This document shows, piece after piece, positions 43,878 to 52,793 of a DNA stretch of 64,000 nt (its first letter is position 1; each line of letters begins with the position of its first letter). The stretch comes from an uncultured Hyphomicrobiales bacterium (lineage in GTDB: Bacteria > Pseudomonadota > Alphaproteobacteria > Rhizobiales > Xanthobacteraceae). Made by a program: the position numbers and the translations under genes. The notes beneath the pieces are model-generated. The model had not been told where the DNA came from, did not search any database, and worked only from the letters and a program-made list of their open reading frames with translations. The DNA lies in the NCBI GenBank assembly GCA_903929045.1, contig CAIYTE010000142.1:1-64000 (forward strand). Reading direction: 5' to 3'.

Positions 43878-44743
43878 GCGCGCTTGCCCATAATGCCCTG
43901 CGGGCGGAACAGCAGCACCAGCACCAGAATGGCAAAGGCGAACATGCTTTTCGCCGACGGCGTGAACAGCAGTCCGGCCATCGCCTCGGTCAGACCGATC
44001 AGCACGCCGCCGAGTAGCGCGCCCGGCATCGAGCCCAGCCCGCCGGTAATGACGATGACGAAGGCGAGCAAGGTATAGGCCGGGCCGATCGCCGGCGTGA
44101 CGTCGACGATCAGCAGCAGCATGACGCCGGCGGCGCCGACGCAGGCCGCGCCGAGGCCGAAGGTCAGCGCATAGAGATGCTTGACGTCGAGGCCGACCAC
44201 CAACGCGCCGGTATAATTGTCGGCGCAAGCGCGGATCGCGGTGCCGAGCGTCGTGTACTGGAAAAAGGCAAACAACGCCGCGGCGACGACCAGAGCCGCC
44301 AGCGCGGCGTAGGCCTTGGTGGCATCGATGATGAGCTTGCCGATCTGGAAGCTGTCATAAGAGTACGACGTCTGGATGCCCTTGGCGTCCGGTCCGAACA
44401 CGATCAGCAGCACGTTGACGATGATGATCGCCACGGCGACCAGCAACAAGAACTGGCTATGCTCCGGGCGTGTGATGAAGGGATTGATGATCGCGGTCTG
44501 CAGCGCGTAACCGAAGGCGAACAGCACCGCCGCGATCGGGATCAGCATGATCAACGGATCGAGATGCAGAGCGGTAAACAAGGTCAGCGCGATATACATC
44601 GCGATCGTCATCATCTCGCCGTGCGCGAAATTGACCACGCGCACGACGCCGAAAATGACCGACAGGCCCAGCGCCATAAGGCCATAGACAAGGCCGGTGA
44701 GCACGCCCCCAACGGCGACGTTCAGATAGATCTCAGCCGGCAA
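43874..44743 (-). CDS. livH: Liv-type ABC transporter permease (LivH)
   Basis: The permease has the LivH pattern: LTGLVYGLMALGLSVIFGVV, VVNFAHGEMMTIAMYIALTL and, near the end, FVIVITGGLGSMPGALLGGV. I choose the TTG at 44743 (LPAEIYLNVAVGG), which has AGAGGG about 11 bases upstream and gives 289 residues, the usual LivH size. A TTG at 44839 would add 32 residues encoded by a palindromic intergenic repeat and is unlikely. The gene is separated from its binding-protein gene by two stem-loops, which may lower permease expression relative to the binding protein. Confidence 0.92.
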   Translation of the reverse strand: MPAEIYLNVAVGGVLTGLVYGLMALGLSVIFGVVRVVNFAHGEMMTIAMYIALTLFTALHLDPLIMLIPIAAVLFAFGYALQTAIINPFITRPEHSQFLLLVAVAIIIVNVLLIVFGPDAKGIQTSYSYDSFQIGKLIIDATKAYAALAALVVAAALFAFFQYTTLGTAIRACADNYTGALVVGLDVKHLYALTFGLGAACVGAAGVMLLLIVDVTPAIGPAYTLLAFVIVITGGLGSMPGALLGGVLIGLTEAMAGLLFTPSAKSMFAFAILVLVLLFRPQGIMGKRA

Positions 44744-44766
44744 GGATAAAGAGCCCTCTTTTGTTA

Positions 44767-44849
44767 TCGCCGGGCTCGGCCCGGCGATCTCGCTTAGGGA
44801 AGCACGACCTTGCCTATCTAAGCGGGATGGCCGGGACAAGCCCGGCCAT
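44767..44849. repeat. Two stem-loops between the binding-protein gene and livH
   Basis: TCGCCGGG-CTCGG-CCCGGCGA (44767-44787) and ATGGCCGGG-ACAAG-CCCGGCCAT (44827-44849) are both perfect. Neither has a T-run on the minus strand. Such structures after a binding-protein gene often protect the upstream mRNA from 3' decay and dampen read-through. The second resembles GC-rich dispersed repeats common in Hyphomicrobiales. Confidence 0.75.
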
Positions 44850-44876
44850 GACGGTGAAGTTTCGAAAACCTGAGCG

Positions 44877-46100
44877 TTAGGCGCGCTTGTCGTAAGGCTT
44901 CAGCGGCCACTCGACCTTGCCGTTGGACGCTTCCTTCGGCGCGACGGTCAAAAGCTTGCCGCCGCGGTTCTGGATAGCGCCGCCGATGATCTTCGAATTC
45001 TGCCCCTTGGCGTCGAAGCTGATGCCGGGGCCGATGCTGGTGTTGTCGGTGATGTTGGTGGCGCGCACCGCCTCGGCCAAAGCCTTCGGATCGGTCGAAC
45101 CGGCGCGCTTGTAGGCGTCTGCGGTGATCATGAGCGCCTCGAAGGTGTAGACATGATTGGTGTTGAGGTTGACGCCGGCATGCGCCTTGGCGAGTGCGGC
45201 ATCGAGCTGCTTGGACAGTTTCTTGTTCGGGTCGTACCACGGCGCGAAGCTCAGCGGTCCGTCCGACAGTTTGCCGAGAGTCTTGAGATACTGGTCTTCA
45301 TACCAGCCCGGGCCCATGCTCATGATGGCCATCGGCGTCCATCGCTGCTTGACCAGTTCGCGCGTCAGCAGGATGGCGTCGTTGAGGCGGCTGACCATGA
45401 CCAGCGCGTCGGCGCCGGTCGCCTTGGCCTTGGAGATTTCAACAGACAGATCGCGCGCCGCCGGATCGTAAGCGATGGTTTCGACGATCTTGTACGGCAT
45501 GTCGGCCTTCGCCATCACGGCGTTGATGCCGCCGGCCATCGCCGTGCCGAAGGTGTCGTTGACGTGCATGAACACCGCGGTCTTCGGCGCGGCACCTGCG
45601 ATCGCGAACAGCTCCTTCTGATCGACGAAAGCGTCACGCAGGATCATGCCGGCGGTCGGGAAGTTGTGGAAGACGAACTTGTAGCCCTGCTCCGTGATCG
45701 GCGGCGCAGCGGCGATGTTGATGACGAAGGGAATGCCCTTCTGTTCGGCAACCTGCGCAATGGCGCTCGACTGACCGCTATCGAAGGCACCGACCAGCAT
45801 CTGCGCGCCTTCGCTGATCAGCTTTTCGGCGCGCGAGCGGGCAACGTCGACGTTGGTCTCGGTGTCGGCATTGATGATCTGGAGCGAGGGGTAGCCCATG
45901 TCCTTGAGAATGCCGGTGGCGATATCGACACCGCGCTGGCAGTCCTGCCCAATGCCGGCCTGATAGCCCGAGCGCGGCAGCAGCACCCCGACTTTCAAGC
46001 CCGCGCCCTGCGCACGGCCAATGTTAAACGGCGCCGTGCCGGCGACAAATCCGGCGGCGCCAAGGCCTGCGGTAAATGTGCGGCGTGTCGTGTTTTTCAT
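44877..46100 (-). CDS. Periplasmic substrate-binding protein of the Liv-type transporter
   Basis: Started at the ATG at 46100 with GGGAGGA 6 bases upstream, the protein has 407 residues. It begins with an export signal carrying a twin arginine (NTTRRTFTAGLGAAGFVAGT), so Tat export is possible. KVGVLLPRSGYQAGIGQDCQ begins the Peripla_BP_6 fold. The protein would bind an amino acid or amide and deliver it to LivH/LivM. The gene is 82 bases downstream of an amidase gene in the same orientation. The ligand cannot be named from the sequence; aromatic or short amides are suggested only by the neighbour. Confidence 0.92.
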   Translation of the reverse strand: MKNTTRRTFTAGLGAAGFVAGTAPFNIGRAQGAGLKVGVLLPRSGYQAGIGQDCQRGVDIATGILKDMGYPSLQIINADTETNVDVARSRAEKLISEGAQMLVGAFDSGQSSAIAQVAEQKGIPFVINIAAAPPITEQGYKFVFHNFPTAGMILRDAFVDQKELFAIAGAAPKTAVFMHVNDTFGTAMAGGINAVMAKADMPYKIVETIAYDPAARDLSVEISKAKATGADALVMVSRLNDAILLTRELVKQRWTPMAIMSMGPGWYEDQYLKTLGKLSDGPLSFAPWYDPNKKLSKQLDAALAKAHAGVNLNTNHVYTFEALMITADAYKRAGSTDPKALAEAVRATNITDNTSIGPGISFDAKGQNSKIIGGAIQNRGGKLLTVAPKEASNGKVEWPLKPYDKRA

Positions 46101-46182
46101 TGAATCCTCCCTGGTCAGCACAGCGGCTGTTGGTGCGGAGAATGCCGGATTTGGCCTGTTACTTACAAGCCGGAAAAGCGGT

Positions 46183-47478
46183 TTAGGCCTGCAGGACCCG
46201 CTCCATGGCGGCTGCAATCCGCAACAATCGCCGGTCCTGGCCGTTGCGGGCAATCACCATCAGCCCGGTCGGCAAGCCACCCTCGCGCGGCAGCGGCAGC
46301 GATACCGCACAGCTATCGAAGAAATTGACGATCGTCGTATTGCGCAACAGCATGGCATTGCGGCTCATGAAAACCTTCGGGTCGGCGGCAACTTCATCGA
46401 TCCGCGGCGCGACGATAGGACACGTCGGCATGACGAGCACATCGAGGTCGGCGAGCCGCGCATCCATGGCATGCACCATGCGCGCGCGGGCCTGCAGAAT
46501 ATCGATGTAGTCGGCGGACGAAATGTCGCGGCCCTTGTCAGTACGGCCGACGATGATGGGGTCGATATCGGCGGCGCGGCGGGACAGCCGCTCGCGATGA
46601 ATGGCGTAGGCCTCCGCCACCAGAATACTGGTGCGCGCGAGCAAGGAGCCCATTTCGTCGATCAACGGCAGGGTCTCGTCGGACAGCCGCACACCGGCTT
46701 TTTCCAGCTTGGCCAGTGCGGCCGGAAAACGCTTGCCGACCGTGTCATCAAGATTTTCGGTCGGCCCGCCTCGCGCGACGCCAACGCGCAATCCGGCGAG
46801 CGGCGCGGCCTCCAGGGCCCACGGTGTTTCACCTGCCATGATGGCATCGGCATGGGCGCAATCGGCGATGGTGTTTGCCAGCGGCCCGATCGAGTCCAGC
46901 GAGCCAGACAACGGAAACGCACCCGCGGTCGGCACGCGTTGGCGGCTGCATTTAAAACCGGTAATGCCGTTCAACGCCGCCGGAATGCGGATCGAGCCGC
47001 CGGTGTCGGTGCCGATGGCGATGTCGCAGAACTTATGGCCGACCGCGGCACCGGCGCCGGAGGACGAGCCGCCCGGCACACGCGCCACGTCCGCCGCGTT
47101 GCCCGGCGTGCCGTAATGCGGATTGACGCCGATACCGGTGAAAGCGAATTCCGACATATTGGTCTTGGCGACGATCACCGCGCCCGCGGCGCGCAACCGC
47201 TGCACTATCGGGGCATCCGCCGTCGCGGGCTTGCCTTCCTCGGCCAGAACCTTGGAGCCCGCGCGGGTGACCTCGCCGGCGACATCGAACAGATCCTTCA
47301 AGGTCACGATCGCACCGTCGAGCGGCCCAAGCGAAATGCCGGACTTTTGGCGTGCATCGGCCGCCTGTGCCGCTGCCTTGGCCCCATCGCGGTAAACGGT
47401 CAGACAGGCGCGCGCGCCCTCACCCTTCGGGTCTTCGATCCGCGCCAGCGCCGCCTCAAGCCGTTCAACCGATGTCAT
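46183..47478 (-). CDS. Amidase (amidase signature family)
   Basis: The 431-residue protein has the full Ser-cisSer-Lys triad: Lys61 in GAIVTLKDLFDV, Ser138 in VPGGSSSGAGAAVG and Ser162 in AIGTDTGGSIRIPAA, with the spacing (24 between serines) seen in characterised members. The family hydrolyses carboxylic amides to acid and ammonia; GatA and allophanate hydrolase are relatives, but no GatB/C or carboxylase partner is adjacent and the length fits a stand-alone amidase. It is the first gene of a unit that continues with a complete Liv-type importer, so the likely role is to hydrolyse an imported amide. The ATG at 47478 has GGAG 12 bases upstream; a TTG at 47487 is less likely. Confidence 0.92.
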   Translation of the reverse strand: MTSVERLEAALARIEDPKGEGARACLTVYRDGAKAAAQAADARQKSGISLGPLDGAIVTLKDLFDVAGEVTRAGSKVLAEEGKPATADAPIVQRLRAAGAVIVAKTNMSEFAFTGIGVNPHYGTPGNAADVARVPGGSSSGAGAAVGHKFCDIAIGTDTGGSIRIPAALNGITGFKCSRQRVPTAGAFPLSGSLDSIGPLANTIADCAHADAIMAGETPWALEAAPLAGLRVGVARGGPTENLDDTVGKRFPAALAKLEKAGVRLSDETLPLIDEMGSLLARTSILVAEAYAIHRERLSRRAADIDPIIVGRTDKGRDISSADYIDILQARARMVHAMDARLADLDVLVMPTCPIVAPRIDEVAADPKVFMSRNAMLLRNTTIVNFFDSCAVSLPLPREGGLPTGLMVIARNGQDRRLLRIAAAMERVLQA

Positions 47479-47541
47479 TGGAACCAAGTCTCCGAAGGTG
47501 CGTTTATTCGATACTTATTGGATAAATACTGGAGAGTTCTC

Positions 47542-47826
47542 ATGCGCAAGGCAATTCTTGCTGCTGCGACTTTGGCCGTATTATCGGTGATGCCGGTGGG
47601 CGCCCAGGCGCAGGATGCTGTGGGCGGCGCGATTGTCGGCGGTGCGACCGGTGCCGTGATTGGCGGCGCTGTGGGCGGTGGCCGCGGTGCTGCGGTGGGT
47701 GCCGTTGTCGGTGGCACCACCGGCGCGGCGATCGGCGCCAACGCCGAACCGCGTTATCGCCGGGGTTACCGCGAACGCACCTGCTACGAGGACGATTCGG
47801 GCAACCGGCGTTGCCGCTATCGCTAG
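47542..47826 (+). CDS. Small exported glycine-zipper protein
   Basis: The 94-residue product starts MRKAILAAATLAVLSVMPVG with GGAGAG 6 bases before the ATG, and a signal peptidase I site after AQA (residues 21-23). The mature part has Gly-x-x-x-Gly repeats over about residues 28-66 (GGAIVGGATGAVIGGAVGGG and onward), a glycine-zipper pattern that packs in or spans a membrane. The tail is basic and aromatic with two Cys (ERTCYEDDSGNRRCRYR). Similar small outer-membrane or periplasmic proteins are common in alphaproteobacteria without known function. It is divergent from the amidase gene and ends at a terminator. Confidence 0.85.
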   Translation: MRKAILAAATLAVLSVMPVGAQAQDAVGGAIVGGATGAVIGGAVGGGRGAAVGAVVGGTTGAAIGANAEPRYRRGYRERTCYEDDSGNRRCRYR

Positions 47827-47851
47827 ATACGAAATTCACTCAGGCGAGTGA

Positions 47852-47884
47852 GGGGCGTCCGGAAACGGGCGCCCCAGTTTTTTT
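47852..47884 (+). terminator. Intrinsic terminator after the glycine-zipper gene
   Basis: GGGGCGTCC and GGGCGCCCC pair over 9 bases with one G-T pair and a 6-base loop, followed by AG and seven T. It begins 25 bases after the stop codon. Confidence 0.85.
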
Positions 47885-47888
47885 AGCT

Positions 47889-47955
47889 TGTCGTCCCCAC
47901 GAAAGCGGGGGACCTAGCGCTTAAGCAAGAGCTGCCACCTGCGCGGGAATGACAC
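47889..47955. repeat. GC-rich intergenic repeat downstream of ureG
   Basis: TTGTCGTCCCCACGAAAGCG, with GGGGGAC closing the hairpin, and CGCGGGAATGACAC at the other end match the general form of dispersed repeats found between genes in Bradyrhizobium-type genomes (general knowledge, not searched). It is related to the repeat between ureF and ureE. Confidence 0.6.
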
Positions 47956-47961
47956 GGAAAA

Positions 47962-48597
47962 TTACGCCCGCAACCCACCCTTCTGCTCGATGAACGTGGC
48001 GATCTCGTCGATGCCCTTGCCCTCTTTCATGTTGGTGAAGACGAAGGGCCGCACCTTGCGCATTTTCTTGGCGTCGCGGTCCATGACCTCAAGCGAGGCG
48101 CCGACATAGGGCGCAAGATCGATCTTGTTGATGACCAGCAGATCGGAGCGCGTGATGCCCGGCCCGCCTTTGGACGGGATCTTGTCGCCCGCGGCGACAT
48201 CGATGACGTAGATCGTGAGGTCGGCAAGCTCCGGTGAGAAGGTCGCGGCGAGATTGTCGCCGCCGGATTCAATCAGCACCAGATCGAGATCCGGAAATTT
48301 GGCGCGCATGTCGGCAACTGCGGCGAGATTGATCGAAGCATCTTCACGAATGGCGGTGTGCGGACAGCCGCCGGTTTCGACGCCGGCGATACGCTCGGCC
48401 GGCAGCGCGCCGGAACGCACCAGATATTCGGCATCCCACTTGGTGTAGATGTCGTTGGTAATGGCGGCGATCTGATATTTGTCGCGCAATTTTTTGCACA
48501 ACAGATCCATCAGCGCGGTCTTGCCGGAGCCGACCGGACCGCCGACGCCGACGCGCAGAGGTCCATGAGGACTGGGCCCGTGCGGATTTTTCATCAT
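47962..48597 (-). CDS. ureG: Urease accessory GTPase UreG
   Basis: UreG supplies GTP hydrolysis for nickel insertion into urease. The 211-residue protein has P-loop [13 protein letters not shown] (about residues 18-30), the metal-binding Cys-Pro-His in [34 protein letters not shown] and the guanine motif NKIDL. It forms a complex with UreF and UreD. The start at 48597 overlaps the ureF stop (TGATGATG). It is the last gene of the 13-gene urea unit. The N-terminus has only two His, in contrast to the long His-rich leaders of some rhizobial UreG, the storage role being met by the UreE tail. Confidence 0.97.
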   Translation of the reverse strand: MMKNPHGPSPHGPLRVGVGGPVGSGKTALMDLLCKKLRDKYQIAAITNDIYTKWDAEYLVRSGALPAERIAGVETGGCPHTAIREDASINLAAVADMRAKFPDLDLVLIESGGDNLAATFSPELADLTIYVIDVAAGDKIPSKGGPGITRSDLLVINKIDLAPYVGASLEVMDRDAKKMRKVRPFVFTNMKEGKGIDEIATFIEQKGGLRA

Positions 48598-49280
48598 CAG
48601 CTCCTGAACAACCGAGTGTATTGGGTTTCGTGCCGCGCGCTGGCGAGATCGGCGCGGATCGCGGATGAACCGAGGTCGTCGAGTGTGGCCGTCAGCGTCC
48701 GCTGGACCGTCGCGGTGACGGCAGGCTCCAGCGCGGCGAGTACGCGCTGACCATCGCTCTGCCCGAGCGGGATAAGACGCACGCCGGCCGACACCCAGTT
48801 GGCGGCAACGGCTTGCAGATAGGCGGCAAGCGCCGGCTCAAGCGCGATGCCATGGCCGGCGGAGGCCACCGCGACGGCCACGGGATAGGCGACCGGGCCG
48901 TTCCAGATCGTTTTGAGATGCTCAATCGCGTCACAGCCCCAGGCAGCGCGGGTCGCCTCGACAAAAGCGTTGCCCTGCGCCGTCGTTTCCAGATGACGCT
49001 CCTTCGACGGCGCGAAAGCGGCGGCGAGTTCGGCAACCGCGTGCAGCGCCTTGTCATCGTTCTCCGCGACAGCGCGATGCGCATGCGCGAACAAAATGGC
49101 GTCGCAAGCACCCCCTCCCTCGGTGAGCATGACGGAGAGCCAGGACTTCAGCGTCTGAGCATCTGTGATGTCGTTCGCCTCAACGGCCCATTCGACGCCG
49201 CTCGAATAGGAGAACGCGCCGACCGGGAAAGACGGCGACAGCCACGCCATCAGGCGATAGAGCGCGGGACCATCCGTCAT
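48597..49280 (-). CDS. ureF: Urease accessory protein UreF
   Basis: UreF is an all-helical chaperone that gates GTPase activity and joins UreG to UreD and apo-urease. The 227-residue protein has [20 protein letters not shown] near the N-terminus, the family's most conserved region, and [20 protein letters not shown] later. The start ATG at 49280 lies exactly at the edge of a palindromic repeat (49276-49357), so its first codons and ribosome site (GGGG) seem to come from repeat sequence. An upstream in-frame start at 49472 would be inside ureE and code for the repeat, so it is rejected. Confidence 0.95.
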   Translation of the reverse strand: MTDGPALYRLMAWLSPSFPVGAFSYSSGVEWAVEANDITDAQTLKSWLSVMLTEGGGACDAILFAHAHRAVAENDDKALHAVAELAAAFAPSKERHLETTAQGNAFVEATRAAWGCDAIEHLKTIWNGPVAYPVAVAVASAGHGIALEPALAAYLQAVAANWVSAGVRLIPLGQSDGQRVLAALEPAVTATVQRTLTATLDDLGSSAIRADLASARHETQYTRLFRS

Positions 49281-49357
49281 GCCCCGCGAAGGCGGGGCAT
49301 CCAGCGCTTTGCCCAAGCAAGAAGAAAGCGCTGGGTCCCCGCCTTCGCGGGGACGAC
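49276..49357. repeat. Two-armed palindromic repeat between ureF and ureE
   Basis: GCCCCGCGAAGGCGGGG and CCCCGCCTTCGCGGGG are each hairpins and are also inverted copies of one another, with AGCGCTTT/AAAGCGCT inside. The element includes the ureF start codon at its left edge and ends 24 bases from the ureE stop. It is the same general type as the 47.9 kb repeat. Confidence 0.85.
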
Positions 49358-49380
49358 GAGCCTTGGGTTTCCGCTTCTCG

Positions 49381-49857
49381 TCACCCATGATCGTGGCCAT
49401 GGTGATGATGGTGGTGCTCGTGCCCATCCGACGGCGTCGGCGATTCCGGATCGAACGCGGCATCGACCGCATGCAGGTGCGCGCCGAGACCGATCAGCAT
49501 CTCCTCAAGCACGTGGTCGCGGCGGATACGGATCTTGTCGGCGACGATCTGCACGTCGGTGTGGCGGTTGCCGAGATGCCAGGCCAGCCGCACGGTATCG
49601 AGCGCGGCGTGAGCGGAAATCTCGATCAATTTCTCGCACTCTCCGGCGACGAGAACGATGGAGCCGTCATCAAGCACGAGGCCGTCGCCATCGCGCAGGC
49701 TGACGGGCTTTGGGAAATCGAGCAGGAACGGCGTACCCTTGTCGCCGGTCAGCACAATGCGGCGGCGATTACGGTCGCCGGCGTCGAGCACGACGCGGTC
49801 ATGAGCGGCCGTGGCCGCCCACGCACCGGCGGGTTTCACTTCAGTGACGCGCTTCAT
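49381..49857 (-). CDS. ureE: Urease accessory nickel chaperone UreE
   Basis: UreE carries nickel to the UreG-UreF-UreD complex. The 158-residue protein has the N-terminal peptide-binding domain and the metal domain with [14 protein letters not shown] (conserved His for the dimer-interface metal site). The C-terminal tail is His-rich ([15 protein letters not shown]), able to bind several nickel ions. The gene is 9 bases downstream of ureC. Length is normal. This tail resembles those of Klebsiella and Bradyrhizobium UreE. Confidence 0.96.
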   Translation of the reverse strand: MKRVTEVKPAGAWAATAAHDRVVLDAGDRNRRRIVLTGDKGTPFLLDFPKPVSLRDGDGLVLDDGSIVLVAGECEKLIEISAHAALDTVRLAWHLGNRHTDVQIVADKIRIRRDHVLEEMLIGLGAHLHAVDAAFDPESPTPSDGHEHHHHHHGHDHG

Positions 49858-49866
49858 GTCCGGATA

Positions 49867-51576
49867 CTAAAAGAGGAAGTACCTCTGCGCCATCGGCAGC
49901 ACGTCGGCCGGCGCGCAGGTCAGCAACTCGCCGTCCGCCCTCACCTCATAGGTTTCGGGATCGATCTCGATGTTCGGCGTCGCGTCGTTGTGGATCATGT
50001 CTTTCTTGGTCACCTTGCGGATGCCTTCGACGGCGACCAGTTGCTTCTCGACGCCGAGCTTCTTGCGCAGGCCCGCCTTGACCGCGGCCTTCGATACGAA
50101 CACCAGCGACGACGCGGTGAGCGACTTGCCGAAAGCGCCGAACATCGGCCGGTAATGCACCGGCTGCGGCGTCGGGATCGAGGCGTTCGGATCGCCCATC
50201 TGCGCCGCGACGATGGTGCCGCCCTTGATGACGCAATCCGGCTTCACGCCGAAGAAAGACGGCGTCCAGATCACGAGATCGGCGAGCTTGCCTTTCTCGA
50301 TCGAGCCGATGTGCTTCGACACGCCATGCGCAATCGCCGGATTGATCGTGTATTTGGCGATGTAGCGCTTGGCGCGCAGGTTGTCGTTGTCGCCCTTCTC
50401 CCCGGGCAGCGCGCCGCGCTGCTTCTTCATTTTATCCGCGGTCTGCCAGGTGCGGATGATGACTTCGCCGAGACGGCCCATGGCCTGACTGTCCGACGAC
50501 ATCATCGACAGCGCACCGATGTCGTGCAGGATGTCTTCCGCCGCGATGGTTTCCTTGCGGATGCGGCTTTCGGCGAACGACAAATCTTCCGCGATCGACG
50601 GATCGAGATGGTGGCAGACCATCAGCATGTCGAGATGTTCGTCGAGCGTGTTCTTGGTGTAGGGCCGCGTCGGGTTGGTCGACGACGGCAGCACGTTCTT
50701 CAGGCCCGCGACCTTCATGATATCCGGCGCGTGACCGCCGCCCGCGCCCTCGGTGTGAAAGGCGTGAATGGTGCGGCCCTTGAAGGCCTTGATAGTGTCC
50801 TCGACGAAGCCCGATTCATTGAGCGTGTCGGAATGGATCATCACCTGGATGTCGTATTTCTCGGCGACCGCCAAGCAGCAGTCGATGGCGGCGGGCGTCG
50901 TGCCCCAGTCTTCGTGCAGCTTGAGCGCACAGGCGCCGGCCTTGACCATTTCCTCCAGCGCCGCGGGGCGCGAGGCGTTGCCCTTGCCGGCGAAACCGAG
51001 ATTGACTGGAAACGCATCCGCGGCCTGGATCATGCGCGCGATGTGCCACGGGCCCGGCGTGCAGGTGGTCGCAAATGTGCCGTGCGCCGGGCCGGTGCCG
51101 CCGCCGAGCAGCGACGTCACGCCGGAGTTCAGCGCCTCGTCGATCTGCTGCGGGCAGATGAAGTGGATGTGCGTGTCAAAGCCGCCGGCGGTGAGGATCT
51201 TGCCCTCGCCCGCGATCACCTCGGTGCCGGGACCAACAATGATCGTCACGCCGGGCTGAATGTCCGGATTGCCGGCCTTGCCGATCGAGTGGATGTAGCC
51301 ACCCTTGAGGCCGACGTCGGCCTTCACGATGCCCCAATGATCGAGGATCAGCGCGTTGGTGATGACGGTATCGACCGCACCCTGCTGGTTGGTCACCTGG
51401 CTTTGGCCCATGCCGTCGCGGATGACCTTGCCGCCACCGAACTTCACCTCTTCGCCGTAGACGGTGAAGTCCTTCTCGACTTCGATAATGAGATCGGTGT
51501 CGGCGAGCCGCACCTTGTCGCCCACCGTGGGGCCGAACATGTCGGCATAGGCCGAGCGTTTCATCGAGACGGCCAT
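49867..51576 (-). CDS. ureC: Urease catalytic subunit alpha (UreC)
   Basis: UreC holds the dinuclear nickel site that hydrolyses urea to ammonia and carbamate in the cytosol. The 569-residue protein has all key residues: His136 and His138 (GGFDTHIHF), Lys219 to be carbamylated ([11 protein letters not shown]) with His221, His248 ([11 protein letters not shown]), and flap Cys321-His322 ([11 protein letters not shown]). Length and frame are normal. The start ATG at 51576 is directly next to the ureB stop codon. It forms a trimer of UreABC heterotrimers after activation by UreDEFG, all encoded in this unit. Confidence 0.98.
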   Translation of the reverse strand: MAVSMKRSAYADMFGPTVGDKVRLADTDLIIEVEKDFTVYGEEVKFGGGKVIRDGMGQSQVTNQQGAVDTVITNALILDHWGIVKADVGLKGGYIHSIGKAGNPDIQPGVTIIVGPGTEVIAGEGKILTAGGFDTHIHFICPQQIDEALNSGVTSLLGGGTGPAHGTFATTCTPGPWHIARMIQAADAFPVNLGFAGKGNASRPAALEEMVKAGACALKLHEDWGTTPAAIDCCLAVAEKYDIQVMIHSDTLNESGFVEDTIKAFKGRTIHAFHTEGAGGGHAPDIMKVAGLKNVLPSSTNPTRPYTKNTLDEHLDMLMVCHHLDPSIAEDLSFAESRIRKETIAAEDILHDIGALSMMSSDSQAMGRLGEVIIRTWQTADKMKKQRGALPGEKGDNDNLRAKRYIAKYTINPAIAHGVSKHIGSIEKGKLADLVIWTPSFFGVKPDCVIKGGTIVAAQMGDPNASIPTPQPVHYRPMFGAFGKSLTASSLVFVSKAAVKAGLRKKLGVEKQLVAVEGIRKVTKKDMIHNDATPNIEIDPETYEVRADGELLTCAPADVLPMAQRYFLF

Positions 51577-51882
51577 CTAGAGTTTCCCCATCACGTCGCC
51601 ACGGAAGCCGTAGACCGTCCGCTTACCGGCGAGCGCGACGAGATTGACGTCGCGCGTCTGCCCCGGCTCGAAACGCACCGCAGTGCCGGCGGCGATATCA
51701 AGCCGCATGCCACGCGCTTTCTTGCGGTCGAACTTCAGCGCCGGATTGGTCTCGAAGAAATGATAGTGCGAGCCGACCTGGATCGGGCGGTCGCCTGAGT
51801 TGGCGACCGTGAGGGTCGCGGTCTTGCGGCCTTTGTTGAGCTCGATCTCGCCGTCTTTGATGAACATTTCACCGGGGATCAT
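51577..51882 (-). CDS. ureB: Urease beta subunit (UreB)
   Basis: The 101-residue beta subunit starts [20 protein letters not shown] and has the conserved [19 protein letters not shown] segment. It helps to shape and stabilise the active site and is also the docking site for accessory proteins. The ATG at 51882 overlaps the stop of the HupE/UreJ gene by one base (TGATG), which ties their translation together. It is separate from ureA, as in most alphaproteobacteria, rather than fused to it. Confidence 0.97.
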   Translation of the reverse strand: MIPGEMFIKDGEIELNKGRKTATLTVANSGDRPIQVGSHYHFFETNPALKFDRKKARGMRLDIAAGTAVRFEPGQTRDVNLVALAGKRTVYGFRGDVMGKL

Positions 51883-52463
51883 CAGATCGCTCCGAAGGCC
51901 AGCGCGCCGCCGACGACGACGCACAGCGCGCCGGCGGCGCGGATGCAGGGCCGCAGATTGGCGCGCGTCATCATCTGCGCGAAACCGATTCCGACGAGAT
52001 GCAGGGTCACGGTCGCGGTGGCAAAACCCGCCATGTATTCGATACCGCTGATGTTCTCCGCGACTTCGCTGCCATGCGCATGGCCGTGGAACAGCGCAAA
52101 CACGCCTATGATCGCAGCACCCGTGATGACAGGCAGATCGACCGCCAGCGCCACCAGCAAGCCCAGCGCGACAACCGAGGCGAGAATGCCGGGCTCGACG
52201 AAGGGTAGCGGCACATGCGCCATGCCGAGCGCGCCGCCGACGAGCATGAGGCCGACGAAAGCCACCGGCCACACCCACAGCGCGCGGCCGCCCTTGAGCG
52301 CCGCCCAGAGGCCGACGGCAATCATCACCGCGATGTGGTCGATGCCGCTCAGCGGATGCGCGATACCGGCCGCAAAAGACGACGTCTCGACGTGACCCGG
52401 ATGCGCGAAGGCCGGACCGACAGCAAGAGCGAGCAGCGCGGCAGCGGACAAAAGACGTTTCAT
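51882..52463 (-). CDS. ureJ: HupE/UreJ-family membrane protein, probable nickel permease
   Basis: The 193-residue protein has a cleavable N-terminal signal ([20 protein letters not shown], site before HPGH) and six hydrophobic segments. [24 protein letters not shown] and [11 protein letters not shown] are the conserved His-rich motifs of the HupE/UreJ family. Members placed in urease or hydrogenase operons transport nickel by facilitated diffusion. It sits between ureA and ureB, overlaps ureB by one base and lies 13 bases after ureA, so it is fully part of the operon. The function is inferred by family and place. Confidence 0.93.
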   Translation of the reverse strand: MKRLLSAAALLALAVGPAFAHPGHVETSSFAAGIAHPLSGIDHIAVMIAVGLWAALKGGRALWVWPVAFVGLMLVGGALGMAHVPLPFVEPGILASVVALGLLVALAVDLPVITGAAIIGVFALFHGHAHGSEVAENISGIEYMAGFATATVTLHLVGIGFAQMMTRANLRPCIRAAGALCVVVGGALAFGAI

Positions 52464-52476
52464 GAGCTTGGTCCTC

Positions 52477-52779
52477 TCAGCGGATCGGATTGTGCACGGT
52501 GACGAGCTTGGTGCCGTCCGGGAATGTGGCTTCGACTTGGATGTCGTGGATCATCTCGGAGATGCCCTCCATCACCTGATCGCGGGTGATGACATAGGCG
52601 CCCTTCTGCATCAGTTCGGCGACGCTCTTGCCATCGCGCGCGCCTTCCATGATGAAGTCGCTGATCAGCGCTACGGCTTCCGGATGGTTGAGCTTGACGC
52701 CCCGCTCGAGGCGCTTGCGCGCCACGATCGCGGCCATCGCGATCAGCAGTTTGTCTTTTTCACGGGGCGTCAGATTCAT
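52477..52779 (-). CDS. ureA: Urease gamma subunit (UreA)
   Basis: The 100-residue gamma subunit starts [20 protein letters not shown] and contains [20 protein letters not shown] and [16 protein letters not shown], the usual conserved ends. It is a structural part of the urease trimer. The start has only a weak AACGGCG upstream. It is 14 bases downstream of ureD and 13 upstream of ureJ. Confidence 0.97.
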   Translation of the reverse strand: MNLTPREKDKLLIAMAAIVARKRLERGVKLNHPEAVALISDFIMEGARDGKSVAELMQKGAYVITRDQVMEGISEMIHDIQVEATFPDGTKLVTVHNPIR

Positions 52780-52793
52780 CGCCGTTCAATTCC

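Noticed and set aside
46021-47541. Plus-strand frame extending the glycine-zipper gene upstream to 601 codons
   Set aside because: Only the last 94 codons have a signal peptide, a ribosome site and normal composition; the rest is antisense to the amidase and binding-protein genes.
49279-51798. Plus-strand frame of 839 codons
   Set aside because: It is antisense to ureE, ureC and ureB, which are unmistakable.
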